Assembly: GCF_000024265.1 (NCBI RefSeq)
Contig: NC_013204.1
Coordinates: 1,724,180 to 1,788,179 of the forward strand
Direction of reading: 5' to 3'
DNA length: 64,000 bases
Source: Eggerthella lenta DSM 2243
GTDB taxonomy: Bacteria > Actinomycetota > Coriobacteriia > Coriobacteriales > Eggerthellaceae
Below are positions 8,577 to 18,656 of the stretch, piece after piece. Numbering within the stretch: the stretch's first letter is position 1; each line of letters starts with the position of its first letter. Made by a program: the position numbers and the translations under genes. The notes beneath the pieces are model-generated. The model was not told the DNA's origin. It made no database searches and worked only from the letters and a program-made list of their open reading frames with translations.

Positions 8577-11186
8577 ATGGTCGAGCGCGCAGCAGAAGAA
8601 ACGTCGGAACCCGAGGACGCGGCTTTCGCGCACGGGTCGCTGGGGCGGCTCGCGCCCGCGTGGTGGGAGCCTGCCGAGGGTGAGCCGGAGCCCGAGCCGT
8701 GGCTTTCGCCCGACGCGGCGCTCGACCGCTTCCTCGACTGGACGACCGCGCGCGGCATCGAGCTGTGGTCCCACCAGGAGGAGGCGCTCATGGACCTCAT
8801 GGTGGGCGACCACGTGATCCTCGGCACGCCCACGGGCTCGGGCAAGTCGCTCGTGGCGCTGGGGATGCAGTTCATGGCGCTGGCCACGGGGAAGCGCTCG
8901 TACTACACGGCGCCCATCAAGGCGCTGGTCAGTGAGAAGTTCTTCAACCTCGTGGAGGTGCTCGGCCGCGAGAACGTGGGCATGATCACGGGCGACGCGC
9001 ACATCAACGCCGAGGCGCCCGTCATCTGCTGCACGGCCGAGATCCTGGCCAACCAGGCGCTGCGCGAGGGCGAGGCCGCCGACGTGGGCTGCGTGGCCAT
9101 GGACGAATTCCACTTCTACGGCGACGCCGATCGCGGCTGGGCGTGGCAGGTGCCGCTGCTCACGCTGCCGAAGACGCAGTTCCTCCTCATGAGCGCCACG
9201 CTGGGCGACGTCAGCGCCATCGCGGCGTCGCTCAAGGAGCGCACGGGCACGGACGTGGACGTCGTCGCCGACGCGCCGCGCCCGGTGCCGCTGTCGTACG
9301 AGTACGTGGAGATGCCGCTCGAGGGCACGGTGGAGCTGGCCCTGCGCAAGGGCGAGGCGCCGCTGTACCTCGTGCACTTCTCGCAGGACGCGGCGCTGGC
9401 TACCGCGCAGGCACTGTCGAGCTACGGCGTGGCCTCCAAGGAGCAGCGCGAGCTCGTCAAGGACGCCGTGAAGGGTACGCGCTTCACCACGGCGTTCGGC
9501 AAGACGCTCAAGCGCCTGCTGGCGAGCGGCGTGGGCGTGCACCACGCGGGCATGCTGCCGCGCTACCGACTGCTCGTGGAGAAGCTGGCCCAGCAGGGCC
9601 TCCTGCCCGTCATCTGCGGCACCGACACGCTGGGCGTGGGCATCAACGTGCCCATCCACACCGTGGTGCTCACGCAGCTCACGAAGTTCGACGGCTACAA
9701 GATGCGCCGCCTGCGCGCTCGCGAGTTCCATCAGATCGTGGGCCGCGCGGGGCGCTCGGGCTTCGACACCGAGGGCATGGTGATCGCCGAGGCACCCGAG
9801 CACGACATCGAGAACGCGAAGCTCATGGCGAAGGCGGGCGACGACCCGAAGAAGATCCGCAAGGTCAAGAAGAAGCAGCCGCCCGAGGGCTTCGTCACCT
9901 GGAACAAGCAGACCTTCGAGCGCCTCATCGCGGCGGTGCCCGAGACGTTGAAGCCGCGCATGAAGATCACCCATTCCATGGTGCTGTCCGAGGTCGTGCA
10001 GGGTGGCGACGCGTACGGCCGCGTGCGCAAGCTCATCGACGACTCGGCTCAGACCGACGAGGAGAAGCGGGCGCTCGTCGTGCGCACGGACGAGATATTC
10101 GACACGCTGACCAGCGCCGACGTCATCGAGCAGGTGGAGGGCGAAGGGGGCGTCGTCGAGTACGCATGCACGGTGGACCTGCCGGAGGACTTCGCGCTCG
10201 ACCAGCCGCTGTCGCCGTTTCTGCTGGCGGCGCTGGAGCTTTTGGACCCGGAGAGCGACTCGTTCGCCCTCGACGTCATCTCCATGGCCGAGGCAACGCT
10301 GGAGAACCCGCGGCAGGTGCTGCGCGCGCAGGAGCGCGCCGCGCGCGACAAGGCCATGCAGGATATGAAGGCCGACGGCGTCGAGTACGAGGAGCGCCTG
10401 GAGCGTCTCGCCGAGATCACGTACCCGCGCCCGTTGGAGGAGCTGCTGGACGCGGCGTTCGAGCGCTACTGCCAGGAGGTGCCGTGGGCGCGCGACTTCC
10501 AGCTGGAGCCGAAGTCGGTGCTGCGCGACATGCTGGAGAGTGCGTCGGACTTCAAGGGCTACGTGCAGCGCTACGGCATCGCGCGCTCGGAGGGGACGCT
10601 TCTGCGCTACTTGTCCGACGCCTACCGCGTGCTCGATCGCACGGTGCCGGCGGACAAGCGCGACGAGCGGTTGGCGGACGTCATCGCGTGGCTCGGCTTC
10701 GTGGTGCGCTCGGTGGACTCGAGCCTCGTGGACGAGTGGGAGAGCGCGGGCGCGGCCGTGGACGTCGCGCCGCCGACGGCGGGCGACGTCGTGGTGCACG
10801 ACCGTCGCGGCCTGACCGTGCTCGTGCGCAACGCGCTGTTCCAGCGCGTGCGGCTGGCCTCGCAGGGACGTGCGGCCGAGCTGGGCAGGCTCGATGCGGA
10901 ATGGGGCTGCGGCGAGCCGCGCTGGCAGCGTGCCCTCGACGCGTACTTCGAGGCGCACGGGCAGATCGCCATCGACGCCGACGCGCGCTCCGCAGCCTTC
11001 CTTTCCATCGACGAAGCTGACGAGCAGGCCGAGCACGTGTGGCATGTGCGCCAGATATTCAGCGATCCCGAGGGCGACCACGATTTCGCCATCCAGGCCG
11101 ACGTCGACCTCGACGCTACCCAGGAAGAGGGCGAGGCCGTGTTCAAAAACTTCCGCGTGGGTTTCTTCGAGGAGCTGGGCGAATGA
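8577..11186 (+). CDS. Ski2/Mtr4-like DEAD/DEAH-box RNA helicase (DUF3516 type)
   Basis: 869 residues. RecA-like domain 1 has Walker A GTPTGSGKS (Lys90), motif II MDEFHFYGD near residue 175 and motif III SATLGD near 207. Domain 2 carries GVGINVPIHTVV and the motif VI GRAGRSGFDTEG near residue 390. The last 350 residues form the large C-terminal region found in actinobacterial DUF3516 helicases. These resemble Ski2/HelY proteins that unwind RNA for decay or processing; the substrate here is inferred. ATG 8577 has TGGAGG 11 bases upstream. Confidence 0.85.
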   Translation: MVERAAEETSEPEDAAFAHGSLGRLAPAWWEPAEGEPEPEPWLSPDAALDRFLDWTTARGIELWSHQEEALMDLMVGDHVILGTPTGSGKSLVALGMQFMALATGKRSYYTAPIKALVSEKFFNLVEVLGRENVGMITGDAHINAEAPVICCTAEILANQALREGEAADVGCVAMDEFHFYGDADRGWAWQVPLLTLPKTQFLLMSATLGDVSAIAASLKERTGTDVDVVADAPRPVPLSYEYVEMPLEGTVELALRKGEAPLYLVHFSQDAALATAQALSSYGVASKEQRELVKDAVKGTRFTTAFGKTLKRLLASGVGVHHAGMLPRYRLLVEKLAQQGLLPVICGTDTLGVGINVPIHTVVLTQLTKFDGYKMRRLRAREFHQIVGRAGRSGFDTEGMVIAEAPEHDIENAKLMAKAGDDPKKIRKVKKKQPPEGFVTWNKQTFERLIAAVPETLKPRMKITHSMVLSEVVQGGDAYGRVRKLIDDSAQTDEEKRALVVRTDEIFDTLTSADVIEQVEGEGGVVEYACTVDLPEDFALDQPLSPFLLAALELLDPESDSFALDVISMAEATLENPRQVLRAQERAARDKAMQDMKADGVEYEERLERLAEITYPRPLEELLDAAFERYCQEVPWARDFQLEPKSVLRDMLESASDFKGYVQRYGIARSEGTLLRYLSDAYRVLDRTVPADKRDERLADVIAWLGFVVRSVDSSLVDEWESAGAAVDVAPPTAGDVVVHDRRGLTVLVRNALFQRVRLASQGRAAELGRLDAEWGCGEPRWQRALDAYFEAHGQIAIDADARSAAFLSIDEADEQAEHVWHVRQIFSDPEGDHDFAIQADVDLDATQEEGEAVFKNFRVGFFEELGE

Positions 11187-11237
11187 AGGCGCGTCGATAG
11201 ATGCCTCTGGATGAGCGCGATTTCCCTGCAGGGCTCC

Positions 11238-11273
11238 GGAACGGGCCCGGAACGGTTGTTCCGGGCCCGTTCC
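11238..11273 (+). terminator. Strong hairpin after helicase gene
   Basis: Perfect 16-bp inverted repeat (11238-11253 and 11258-11273) with a 4-base loop, 52 bases after the helicase stop. The T-tract is poor (GCGTCTT), so it may work with Rho or only as an mRNA end stabiliser. Confidence 0.65.
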
Positions 11274-11407
11274 GCGTCTTGGAGCGGTCGGTTTCCGCAG
11301 GACGGGTCCTTTTTTCGAAAAACATCCCATACTGGTGAACCTCGAGGCTTCTCGGCGCTACTAAGGGGTTGAAGGCGATCGGCAGCGACAAGACGAAAGG
11401 CGGTGGC

Positions 11408-11968
11408 ATGGGCGAGCAGGATGCGGACGATGCGCTGGCGCGCTCGGCGCTCGCGCGCATCGCGCGCGGGGACGAAGGCGCGTTGGAGGAATTGCATAGC
11501 CTGTACGCGCCCGCCGTGTTCGCATTCGTCTCGGCGCGCCTGGGCGACCGCGGGGCGGCCGAAGAGGCGGCGGTGGACGTATGGCTGGGATGCTGGCGCT
11601 CGGCCGCGGCGTTCCGGGGTGACAGCCGGGTGCTCACGTGGCTGCTGGGCATCGCAAAGCGTCAGGCGTGCATGCGCATGCGGCGGATCCGGCCGGAGGA
11701 GCTTCCGCTCGACGAGGACTTGACGCAGCTGGCCGACGAAGCTGGCGACCCGTCGGACGCGCTCATAGCGCAGGCGGGAATCGGCGAGATCATGGCCGCC
11801 TTGGACGCGCTTCCGGCCGCGTTGGCCGAGACGGTGCGGCTTGCCTGGCTGCACGAGCTTCCGTATGCGGAGATCGCGCAGGTGACCGACGTGCCGGTGG
11901 GCACGGTGAAGTCGCGCGTGTCCCGTGCGCGTGCGCTGATGCAGGAGACGTTGGGAGGTCGGCTATGA
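11408..11968 (+). CDS. RNA polymerase ECF-type sigma factor
   Basis: 186 residues. Region 2 is seen as LYAPAVFAFVSARLGDRGAAEEAAVDVWLGCWRSAAAF with WLLGIAKRQ, and region 4 as LPYAEIAQVTDVPVGTVKSRVSRAR near the C-terminus, the DNA-binding helix for the -35 element. ATG 11408 is preferred over the in-frame TTG 11369. It begins a five-gene operon: its TGA overlaps the next ATG by 4 bases (ATGA). ECF sigmas are usually held by a membrane anti-sigma encoded next door, so the following gene is the natural candidate. Confidence 0.85.
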   Translation: MGEQDADDALARSALARIARGDEGALEELHSLYAPAVFAFVSARLGDRGAAEEAAVDVWLGCWRSAAAFRGDSRVLTWLLGIAKRQACMRMRRIRPEELPLDEDLTQLADEAGDPSDALIAQAGIGEIMAALDALPAALAETVRLAWLHELPYAEIAQVTDVPVGTVKSRVSRARALMQETLGGRL

Positions 11969-12777
11969 GCTTGAGGGAAGAACGGCCGGACGTGGCGAGC
12001 GCCGCTATGAAACAGGCGCTGAGCCGACAGGAGCGGGAATGCGCCGCTGGCGCGCCTTCGTTCGCGCGTATCGCGGCGCGCATCGCGGCTGAGCCGTCGG
12101 CTTTCGACGCGCCCGCCTGGTCGGTGCTCAAGAGCGCGCGACTTGCGGCGGATCTGGCGAGGGCCCAGGTGCGCGTGGTGCCGCGCGCGGTGTTGCCGGC
12201 GGCGCTGATCATAGCTGCGGCGGCTGCGGGCGCGGCGTGCTTCGCGGTGTCCGCCGGCGCGACAGGCGCGGCTCCCTGGTGGTTCTCGACGCTTCTGCTG
12301 CTGGGCGTGGCGATCACCGTGACGGCGGCGCTCTCGACCGACGCGGCCGACGCGTTGGCGCTGGCCATGCCCCTGGGGCCGCAGACGGTGCTGCTCGCTC
12401 GCTTGACGACGGTGCTGGGCGTCGATGCGCTCGCGGGTCTTGCGGCTTCGGCGGCGTTCGCCTGGTGGGGCGCGCCGCTTGGCTTCGGCGCCGTGGTGCT
12501 GTCGTGGCTGGCGCCGCTGGCCGCCGTCGCGGGCGTCTCGGCTTTCGTCTCCGTGTGGACCGGCTCGCCATGGGCGGCGGGCGTCGCGGGCGCTGCGGCA
12601 GCGGCCTTGGCGGCGCCGGTCGGGCGCGCTGCGGCCGACGGAGGGATGGCGGCGGCGCTGGCCGGGTTGCAGAGCGCGATCGGGCCCGAGGTCGTGTTGG
12701 CCGCGGGCTGCGCCTTGCTGGCGGCGGCGGTTGCCACGGCGCGACGGGCGACGATCGCCCGCTTGGAGTCGGCATGA
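11965..12777 (+). CDS. Membrane protein, possible anti-sigma factor
   Basis: 270 residues. The first 65 residues are soluble and charged (REERPDVASAAMKQALSRQE), then come about six hydrophobic Ala/Val-rich helices (residues 75-262). The layout, a soluble N-terminal segment before membrane helices and translational coupling to an ECF sigma gene, fits an anti-sigma role, but the Cys/His zinc motif of ZAS anti-sigmas is absent. It could equally be an ABC-2 type permease subunit like the two genes after it. GGGAGG lies 7 bases before the ATG. Confidence 0.6.
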   Translation: MSLREERPDVASAAMKQALSRQERECAAGAPSFARIAARIAAEPSAFDAPAWSVLKSARLAADLARAQVRVVPRAVLPAALIIAAAAAGAACFAVSAGATGAAPWWFSTLLLLGVAITVTAALSTDAADALALAMPLGPQTVLLARLTTVLGVDALAGLAASAAFAWWGAPLGFGAVVLSWLAPLAAVAGVSAFVSVWTGSPWAAGVAGAAAAALAAPVGRAAADGGMAAALAGLQSAIGPEVVLAAGCALLAAAVATARRATIARLESA

Positions 12778-12815
12778 TGCTCGGTGGGCGAGAGACGTAT
12801 TCTAGGAGGTTTCGC

Positions 12816-13490
12816 ATGGGTGCTTCGGATAGGGCCGCTCGCGGCGGCTCGGCATCGGGCGCATGGTGGGCGCTGTTGGACGCGCAGGCGCGGCGCGTGA
12901 GGGTCGTGGGGATCGCGGTGCCGCTCGCGACGGCGGCGCTTGTCGCGATCGCGGGTTCGTGCTGGGCGCTGGCGGCGGGACCGGCGTCGGCCGCGCTCGC
13001 CATGCTGGGGATCATGCCGCTCTACGCCGCCGCCGCGGGCATGTGCGCAGCGGCCGTGTTCACGGGCGACGCGCTCGTGGAACTGCATGCGTCCACGCCG
13101 ACGGAGTTCCGTGCGGTGCAGACCTTGCGCGCGGCCGTGCTGCTGGTCGCGGCCGTTGCCGGCGGCTTCGCGCTGTTCGCGCCGTTGCATCTCGCAGGTG
13201 CGATCTACGGCGACGCCGGCTGGGTCGGCGCGCTTTCGCCGGCGGGCGGGGCAGCTCTCATGGTGCTGGTCGCGTATGCGGCGGCGCTTTCCGGGTCGAC
13301 GCGCGCGACGACGCTCGTCGTGATGCTCGTCTGGCTGTTCTTCGCGTTGATATGGGATCCGAACACGGCGTCGATGCCGGCGCTGCAGCGCGGGTTGCCG
13401 TTGCTCGTGCTGCTCGCCGTCGGCGCGTGCGCATGGCGCGCCTTGGGCTCGCCCGAGCGCGTGTGGAGGAAGCTGGGAGGTGCGCGATGA
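12816..13490 (+). CDS. Membrane protein, ABC permease-like
   Basis: 224 residues with about six hydrophobic segments. ATG 12816 is chosen because AGGAGGT sits 5 bases upstream; an in-frame ATG at 12774, overlapping the previous stop, has none. The middle stretch (FTGDALVELHASTPTEFRAVQTLR) resembles the cytoplasmic coupling segment of ABC-2 permeases. No named family is recognised. The stop overlaps the next ATG (ATGA at 13487), continuing the operon that ends with an ABC ATPase. Confidence 0.6.
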   Translation: MGASDRAARGGSASGAWWALLDAQARRVRVVGIAVPLATAALVAIAGSCWALAAGPASAALAMLGIMPLYAAAAGMCAAAVFTGDALVELHASTPTEFRAVQTLRAAVLLVAAVAGGFALFAPLHLAGAIYGDAGWVGALSPAGGAALMVLVAYAAALSGSTRATTLVVMLVWLFFALIWDPNTASMPALQRGLPLLVLLAVGACAWRALGSPERVWRKLGGAR

Positions 13491-14185
13491 GATTCTTGTC
13501 GTTGGCGGTGATCCATGCACGCATGGCTGCCCGGCAGCGCGCGATATGGGTTGCGTCGCTGCTGCTGGCGCTGCTGTCGATGGGAGTGGCGGTGAATACC
13601 GGGCTTCCTTTCGAGACGGGAGACGTCGCCGACCTCGTGTTCTTGGCGCAGATGCTGGCCATGCTGCCGCCCGTCGCCTACGCTGCCGCCTTCACCGACC
13701 TTGCCGCCGAGCCCGAGCGGCTGGGCATCTCGGAAGTCGAGGCCTCCGCCCCCGTAAGGCCGATGGAGCTGACGGTCGCACGCGTTGCGGGCGCTCTGGC
13801 CGTGATGACATCGCCTTCGGCCGCCTTGTTGCTGTTCTGTGCGGCCGGGCAGATGCTGCACGGCAACGTTTGGGCTCCGTTGCAGGCGATAGTCCTGTTC
13901 GCCGGGGTGGTGCTTCCCGCTGCCTTTGTTGCTGCGGCGCTGTCGGCGCTGGCGGGCTCGTTACTGCCGAGGATCGTCGCGCGCATCGTCTCCGTCGCCG
14001 CATGGCTGGGTACGCTGTTCGCATGTTCGTTCAAGGGCGTTCCGGCTTCCGGCGGCGGCGTGCAGTTCCATATCGCGAGCGACCCGCTCGCGCAGGCGTT
14101 CTTCGGATCCCAGCCGCTCCTCGACTATCAGGGGCCGGCTCCCGCCGCTGCGCCTTTCGAAGCGCTGGCCCTGCTCGTGTTCTAG
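13487..14185 (+). CDS. ABC-2 type permease-like membrane protein, last helix cut by TAG
   Basis: 232 residues to a TAG at 14183-14185. It contains about five membrane helices and the stretch EPERLGISEVEASAPVRPME typical of the cytoplasmic segment of ABC-2 permeases. The stop falls in the middle of a hydrophobic run (PFEALALLVF). The same frame continues for 23 codons as a perfect membrane-helix end with a basic tail. This suggests a recent nonsense change that removes half of the last helix. It is likely to pair with the ATPase at 14289. Confidence 0.65.
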   Translation: MRFLSLAVIHARMAARQRAIWVASLLLALLSMGVAVNTGLPFETGDVADLVFLAQMLAMLPPVAYAAAFTDLAAEPERLGISEVEASAPVRPMELTVARVAGALAVMTSPSAALLLFCAAGQMLHGNVWAPLQAIVLFAGVVLPAAFVAAALSALAGSLLPRIVARIVSVAAWLGTLFACSFKGVPASGGGVQFHIASDPLAQAFFGSQPLLDYQGPAPAAAPFEALALLVF

Positions 14186-14257
14186 TTCGCCGTTGCGGCG
14201 GCGCTTCTGGCCGCGGCCGCGGCCGTCGCCCGCAGGCGCTCGTACCGCCGTCACTGA
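14186..14257 (+). pseudogene. Detached 3' end of the permease gene
   Basis: Continues the frame of the upstream gene directly after its TAG: FAVAAALLAAAAAVARRR and a few more basic residues to TGA 14255-14257. Hydrophobic half-helix plus positive-inside tail is what the truncated protein lacks. Confidence 0.5.
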
Positions 14258-14288
14258 CGAGCCTCCGCTCCGCATAGAAAGGACTCCC

Positions 14289-15161
<873 letters not shown>

Positions 15162-15309
15162 TGTAGTGCTGCTGCGGCGAAGAGGCTTCCTTTTTGGCGT
15201 TGCGCTGGAAATCGCTTTCCCGCGCGTCGTGCGCCCGCTTCGACGAGTATCATGTGCGGGTATGGGAAAACGGGGGAGAGACGGCCCTTTGGACACGGAA
15301 AGGTTGACT

Positions 15310-16512
15310 ATGGCGAAAATAGCGATGACCACGCCGCTCGTGGAGATGGACGGCGACGAGATGACGCGCATCATCTGGCAGATGATCAAGGACGAGCTGC
15401 TGCTTCCGCATATCGATCTGAAGACCGAGTACTACGACCTGGGCCTGGAGCATCGCAACGCCACCGACGACCAGGTGACCGTCGATTCCGCCGAGGCGAC
15501 CAAGCGCCTGGGCGTGGCCGTGAAGTGCGCCACCATCACGCCGAACGCCGCGCGCATGGACGAGTACGACCTCAAGAGCATGTGGAAGAGCCCTAACGGC
15601 ACCATCCGCGCCATGCTGGACGGCACCGTGTTCCGCACGCCCATCACCGTCGCGGGCATCGAGCCGTGCGTGCGCAACTGGGTCAAGCCCATCACCATCG
15701 CGCGTCACGCCTACGGCGACGTGTACAAGAACACGGAGTTGCGCGTTCCCGGTCCCGGCACGGTGGAGCTCGTGTACACCGCCGCAGACGGCTCCGAGAC
15801 GCGCGAGCTGGTGCAGAAGTTCGACGGCCCCGGCATCGCCCAGGGCATGCACAACCTCGACGCGTCCATCGAGAGCTTCGCCCGCAGCTGCTTCGAGTAC
15901 GCCCTCGACATCAAACAGGACATCTGGTTCGCCACGAAGGACACCATCTCGAAGAAGTACGACCACCGCTTCAAGGACATCTTCCAGGAGATCTACGACG
16001 CCGAGTATGCCTCGCGCTTCGAGGAAGCCGGGATCGAGTACTTCTACACGCTTATCGACGACGCCGTGGCGCGCGTGATGAAGGCCGACGGCGGCTTCAT
16101 CTGGGCCTGCAAGAACTACGACGGCGACGTGATGAGCGACATGGTGTCGAGCGCCTTCGGCTCGCTCGCCATGATGACGTCGGTGCTGGTGAGCCCTCAG
16201 GGCTACTACGAGTACGAGGCCGCGCACGGCACCGTGCAGCGCCACTACTACAAGCACCTCAAGGGCGAGGAGACCTCCACGAACTCGGTGGCCACCATCT
16301 TCGCGTGGTCGGGTGCGCTGCGCAAGCGCGGCGAGCTGGACGGCCTGGACGACCTCGTGGCGTTCGCCGACAAGCTGGAGCGCGCCACGCTCGACACCAT
16401 CGAGGCCGGCGAGATGACGGGCGACCTCGCGCTCATCACCACGCTGCCGAACCCGAAGAAGCTGAGCACCCGCGACTTCATTCTGGCCATCGCGAAACGC
16501 TTGGAGGCGTAG
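15310..16512 (+). CDS. icd: NADP-dependent isocitrate dehydrogenase
   Basis: 400 residues, of the subfamily shared with eukaryotic NADP enzymes (about 400-410 residues) rather than the E. coli type. It converts isocitrate to 2-oxoglutarate and CO2. Landmarks are [19 protein letters not shown] at the N-terminus, the substrate loop [18 protein letters not shown] with the conserved SPNGTIR, the metal-binding region [10 protein letters not shown] and the NADP-binding [13 protein letters not shown]. Start ATG 15310 is chosen from the alignment with the usual N-terminus and GAAAGG upstream. It is a single gene closed by a strong terminator. Confidence 0.93.
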   Translation: MAKIAMTTPLVEMDGDEMTRIIWQMIKDELLLPHIDLKTEYYDLGLEHRNATDDQVTVDSAEATKRLGVAVKCATITPNAARMDEYDLKSMWKSPNGTIRAMLDGTVFRTPITVAGIEPCVRNWVKPITIARHAYGDVYKNTELRVPGPGTVELVYTAADGSETRELVQKFDGPGIAQGMHNLDASIESFARSCFEYALDIKQDIWFATKDTISKKYDHRFKDIFQEIYDAEYASRFEEAGIEYFYTLIDDAVARVMKADGGFIWACKNYDGDVMSDMVSSAFGSLAMMTSVLVSPQGYYEYEAAHGTVQRHYYKHLKGEETSTNSVATIFAWSGALRKRGELDGLDDLVAFADKLERATLDTIEAGEMTGDLALITTLPNPKKLSTRDFILAIAKRLEA

Positions 16513-16553
16513 GGCGGAAAAGGACGCTTGCGTATCGCGCAAGGTCTCTTCCT

Positions 16554-16589
16554 GCGGCCCCGACGACACGTCGGGGCCGCTTCCGTTTT
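16554..16589 (+). terminator. Rho-independent terminator of icd
   Basis: Perfect 12-bp stem GCGGCCCCGACG/CGTCGGGGCCGC with a 3-base loop, then TTCCGTTTT, 41 bases after the stop. Confidence 0.8.
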
Positions 16590-16694
16590 CGGACGCGGAG
16601 CCGGTGCAAGGGGGTTCGCCGTGCACGGCGCAGCCGGCGCGCATGTGGGCAGGGTGCATACCCCCGATGGCTCGACAGCGCAAGCTCGATGCCC

Positions 16695-16866
16695 GATTTT
16701 GACAGGAATCGACGGGATTCCGTCGCGAGGGAGCGCCGGCTGGCTTATCTTGTGCAAGCATGAAAAGGTCGTCCTGGGAAAACGGGAGAGCGCTCCCATC
16801 ATTGGGTCCCTGTGCCGGGTTAGGCGCTCCTTCAACGACGGAATCCCGTCGATTCCTGCCGAAACG
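16695..16866. repeat. MITE/REPIN-like element, copy A
   Basis: About 170 bp bounded by inverted repeats of about 38 bases. The core is GACAGGAATCGACGGGATTC at 16701 on the plus strand, and the same sequence (with GGCAGG) starts at 16860 on the minus strand; both arms continue inwards to GGAGCGCC. The interior matches copy B (18088-18258) in reverse orientation, for example the shared block GTTTTCCCAGG. It ends 26 bases from the 3' end of the nuclease-like gene. There is no coding capacity. Confidence 0.7.
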
Positions 16867-16891
16867 TTGCGATCCTGCCGCTCGCCTCGCT

Positions 16892-17851
16892 TCAGCGAAG
16901 AAGCTCTGAGCGGAGGGCGAGCTGCCTGTTCGGGTAATCGGGGCAGTTCGGGCGTATTCTCGTCCCTAGGTGCTTCGCAAGAATGCGTGCGAATCGATTG
17001 TATTCTTTATAGTTCGTCACATGCCGCCAGGTTGCGGTTACCACCGTGAGGCCGAGGGATTCCAGCGCGTTTCTCCGCGAGGCGTCGTTGGCGATGCGTT
17101 CGGCGCCGGTGTGGCACAGAGTGCTGTCATATTCGACGGCCACACCCTGATCGCGCCAAAGGAGATCGCATCGGAACGAGGAGCGATCGGTGGCCCAGCG
17201 GTTGCTTGAGCTGATAGGGATGACGGCGTTCATCTCGGGGTTTTCGATTCCGCTTCCTCCACGATGGCAGGGGAGCGTGATCAGCTCGGCCAGCGTCGAT
17301 TCTCGCGGGGAGGCCGACATGCCCAAGATGTAGGGAAGCGCTGATCGCGCCCGTTTCGCGCCTTTCATGCGTTCGGCCTTGTTCAGATACGAGGCCAATT
17401 TAGCCGGCGTAGTGAGAGGCTTTCGGTCTCTGACCCCGTACGGCTTGCTTTCGTCCGGGGCGAAGGTTCCGCATAGCTCGTATCCGAGGTGAACCGTGCG
17501 GGGAAAGCTCAACAAGGACGCCATATGGACGAAAGTCAGTTCGGGGCTTGTTGTAAGAAGCGGTTCGTCGCTGCCGGGAATCACGATCTGACGCAGCGAT
17601 CCGTCGGGCAGGTCTTTTGCTTGGTGGACGACGAGAATGTCCGACGCTTTCCTCTGGCTTCCGTGCGCGAGCAGGTGCACGGGGAAAGACGAAGCGCCGC
17701 TCTGTGCAAGCGGATGGGATTGTACCGCCAACGCGTGCGGCGCGCGATCGGGAAGGATCCGGGCTCGGCATGCCATACGCGCCGAGCCCTCGTCGCTGAG
17801 GGCGGAGCGCCAGAAATCGAGAGCCGATATGTAAGCGAGCACGATGCGCAT
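16892..17851 (-). CDS. DUF559-like endonuclease-fold protein
   Basis: 319 residues. The C-terminal 110 residues show the DUF559/Vsr-like PD-(D/E)xK pattern: SFRCDLLWRDQGVAVEYDS (Asp and Glu of the core), then a His, a conserved DASRRNALESLGLTVVTATW and a helical end. The N-terminal 200 residues resemble the HTH-plus-linker part of AbiEi-like proteins but no clear HTH is visible. Many Coriobacteria carry families of such genes; their role is unsettled. ATG 17851 is used although no ribosome site precedes it; TATAAC lies about 20 bases upstream, so the message may be leaderless. The gene is bracketed by two inverted copies of one repeat. Confidence 0.65.
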   Translation of the reverse strand: MRIVLAYISALDFWRSALSDEGSARMACRARILPDRAPHALAVQSHPLAQSGASSFPVHLLAHGSQRKASDILVVHQAKDLPDGSLRQIVIPGSDEPLLTTSPELTFVHMASLLSFPRTVHLGYELCGTFAPDESKPYGVRDRKPLTTPAKLASYLNKAERMKGAKRARSALPYILGMSASPRESTLAELITLPCHRGGSGIENPEMNAVIPISSSNRWATDRSSFRCDLLWRDQGVAVEYDSTLCHTGAERIANDASRRNALESLGLTVVTATWRHVTNYKEYNRFARILAKHLGTRIRPNCPDYPNRQLALRSELLR

Positions 17852-17907
17852 GGCGCGAGTGTAACACGGAGTTATACCAGATGATACAACTATTTTCGGG
17901 CGTGGCA

Positions 17908-18039
17908 ACCGCGTTGGAACGGCACAAGATCCGCATGCGATCCGTGCTGGATCGAGGAGCGACGCGCGTGGAATCGGCATTGGATCGAGAGGTGACGCAC
18001 GTGGAAACGGCGTTGGATTCGCATGAAAAACTGGTATCG
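17908..18039. repeat. Four imperfect 33-bp tandem repeats
   Basis: Units start at 17908, 17941, 17974 and 18007; the two central units share GGATCGAG, GACGC and CGTGGAA. The 33-base period keeps frame in both directions. It lies upstream of the nuclease-like gene and has no supported start codon. Confidence 0.5.
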
Positions 18040-18087
18040 TTTGCGGGTGCCGAGGAGCCGACGGCCAGGCGCGCGATGGATCATGTC

Positions 18088-18258
18088 GAAATTGGCAGGA
18101 ATCGACAGGATTCCGTCGCTGGAGAAGCGCCTGTCCCAATGTGGAGATGACGCGATGAGAGCGTGTCGATGTTTTCCCAGGTCAACGGTTTTCAAGCAAA
18201 CAAGATTAAACGGCCGAGGCCCCACGCGACGGAATCACGTCGATTCCTGCCAGAATCG
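18088..18258. repeat. MITE/REPIN-like element, copy B
   Basis: Same architecture as copy A: GGCAGGAATCGACAGGATTC at 18094 on the plus strand and its inverted partner ending at 18252, total about 171 bp. The interior aligns with copy A when one is reversed. The two copies face each other across the nuclease-like gene. Confidence 0.7.
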
Positions 18259-18548
18259 GACGTCGGGCTTGCGCAGCCAAGTCATCGAAGCGCGCAAGCC
18301 TGCGGGCCGTGGGGCGTGATGCCTGTGGCTGCGGGTCATGGAGCCAGGGCCCGCTCGGTCATGGGTCGTTGGTCGTACCGCGCGCTTGCGAGCCCCATGA
18401 TTCCAGCGTATCGCGGCTCTAGACGCACCTGTGGGGTTGCCATGCCGGTTGCGCCGCAGACGGGAGGCTCGCCGGTCGCCTGCTCGATATCGCACGCCTT
18501 GGCGTTCTTTGTCGAACGCGTCCTCGGCCGCACGTGGCGCGGCGTGCG
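18259..18548. other. Intergenic stretch, no gene seen
   Basis: Spacer between repeat copy B and the control region of the YhgE/Pip operon. Open frames here have no ribosome sites and no family resemblance. Confidence 0.5.
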
Positions 18549-18610
18549 ATTGACGGAAGGGGTTGGATCGTCAATCGGGGCTGACGGAGTGTCAACGGAG
18601 GAGGTATCAT
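18549..18610 (+). promoter_or_regulatory. Promoter and candidate operators of YhgE/Pip operon
   Basis: -35-like CTGACG (18581-18586), 18 bases, then -10 TATCAT (18605-18610). Two palindromes overlap or adjoin it: ATTGACG/CGTCAAT (18549-18575) and TGAC/GTCA (18582-18594). Repeated TGAC half-sites suggest a dimeric repressor such as TetR; none is encoded next door. Confidence 0.45.
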
Positions 18611-18656
18611 TGTTCGGGTTGTTTTCGAGCGAGCGATGAGAGGGGTCCGACGGGCA

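Noticed and set aside
16695-18258. CRISPR-like array from the repeated CAGGAATCGAC words
   Set aside because: Only four copies, paired in inverted orientation and 110-1,300 bases apart; no regular spacers and no cas genes.
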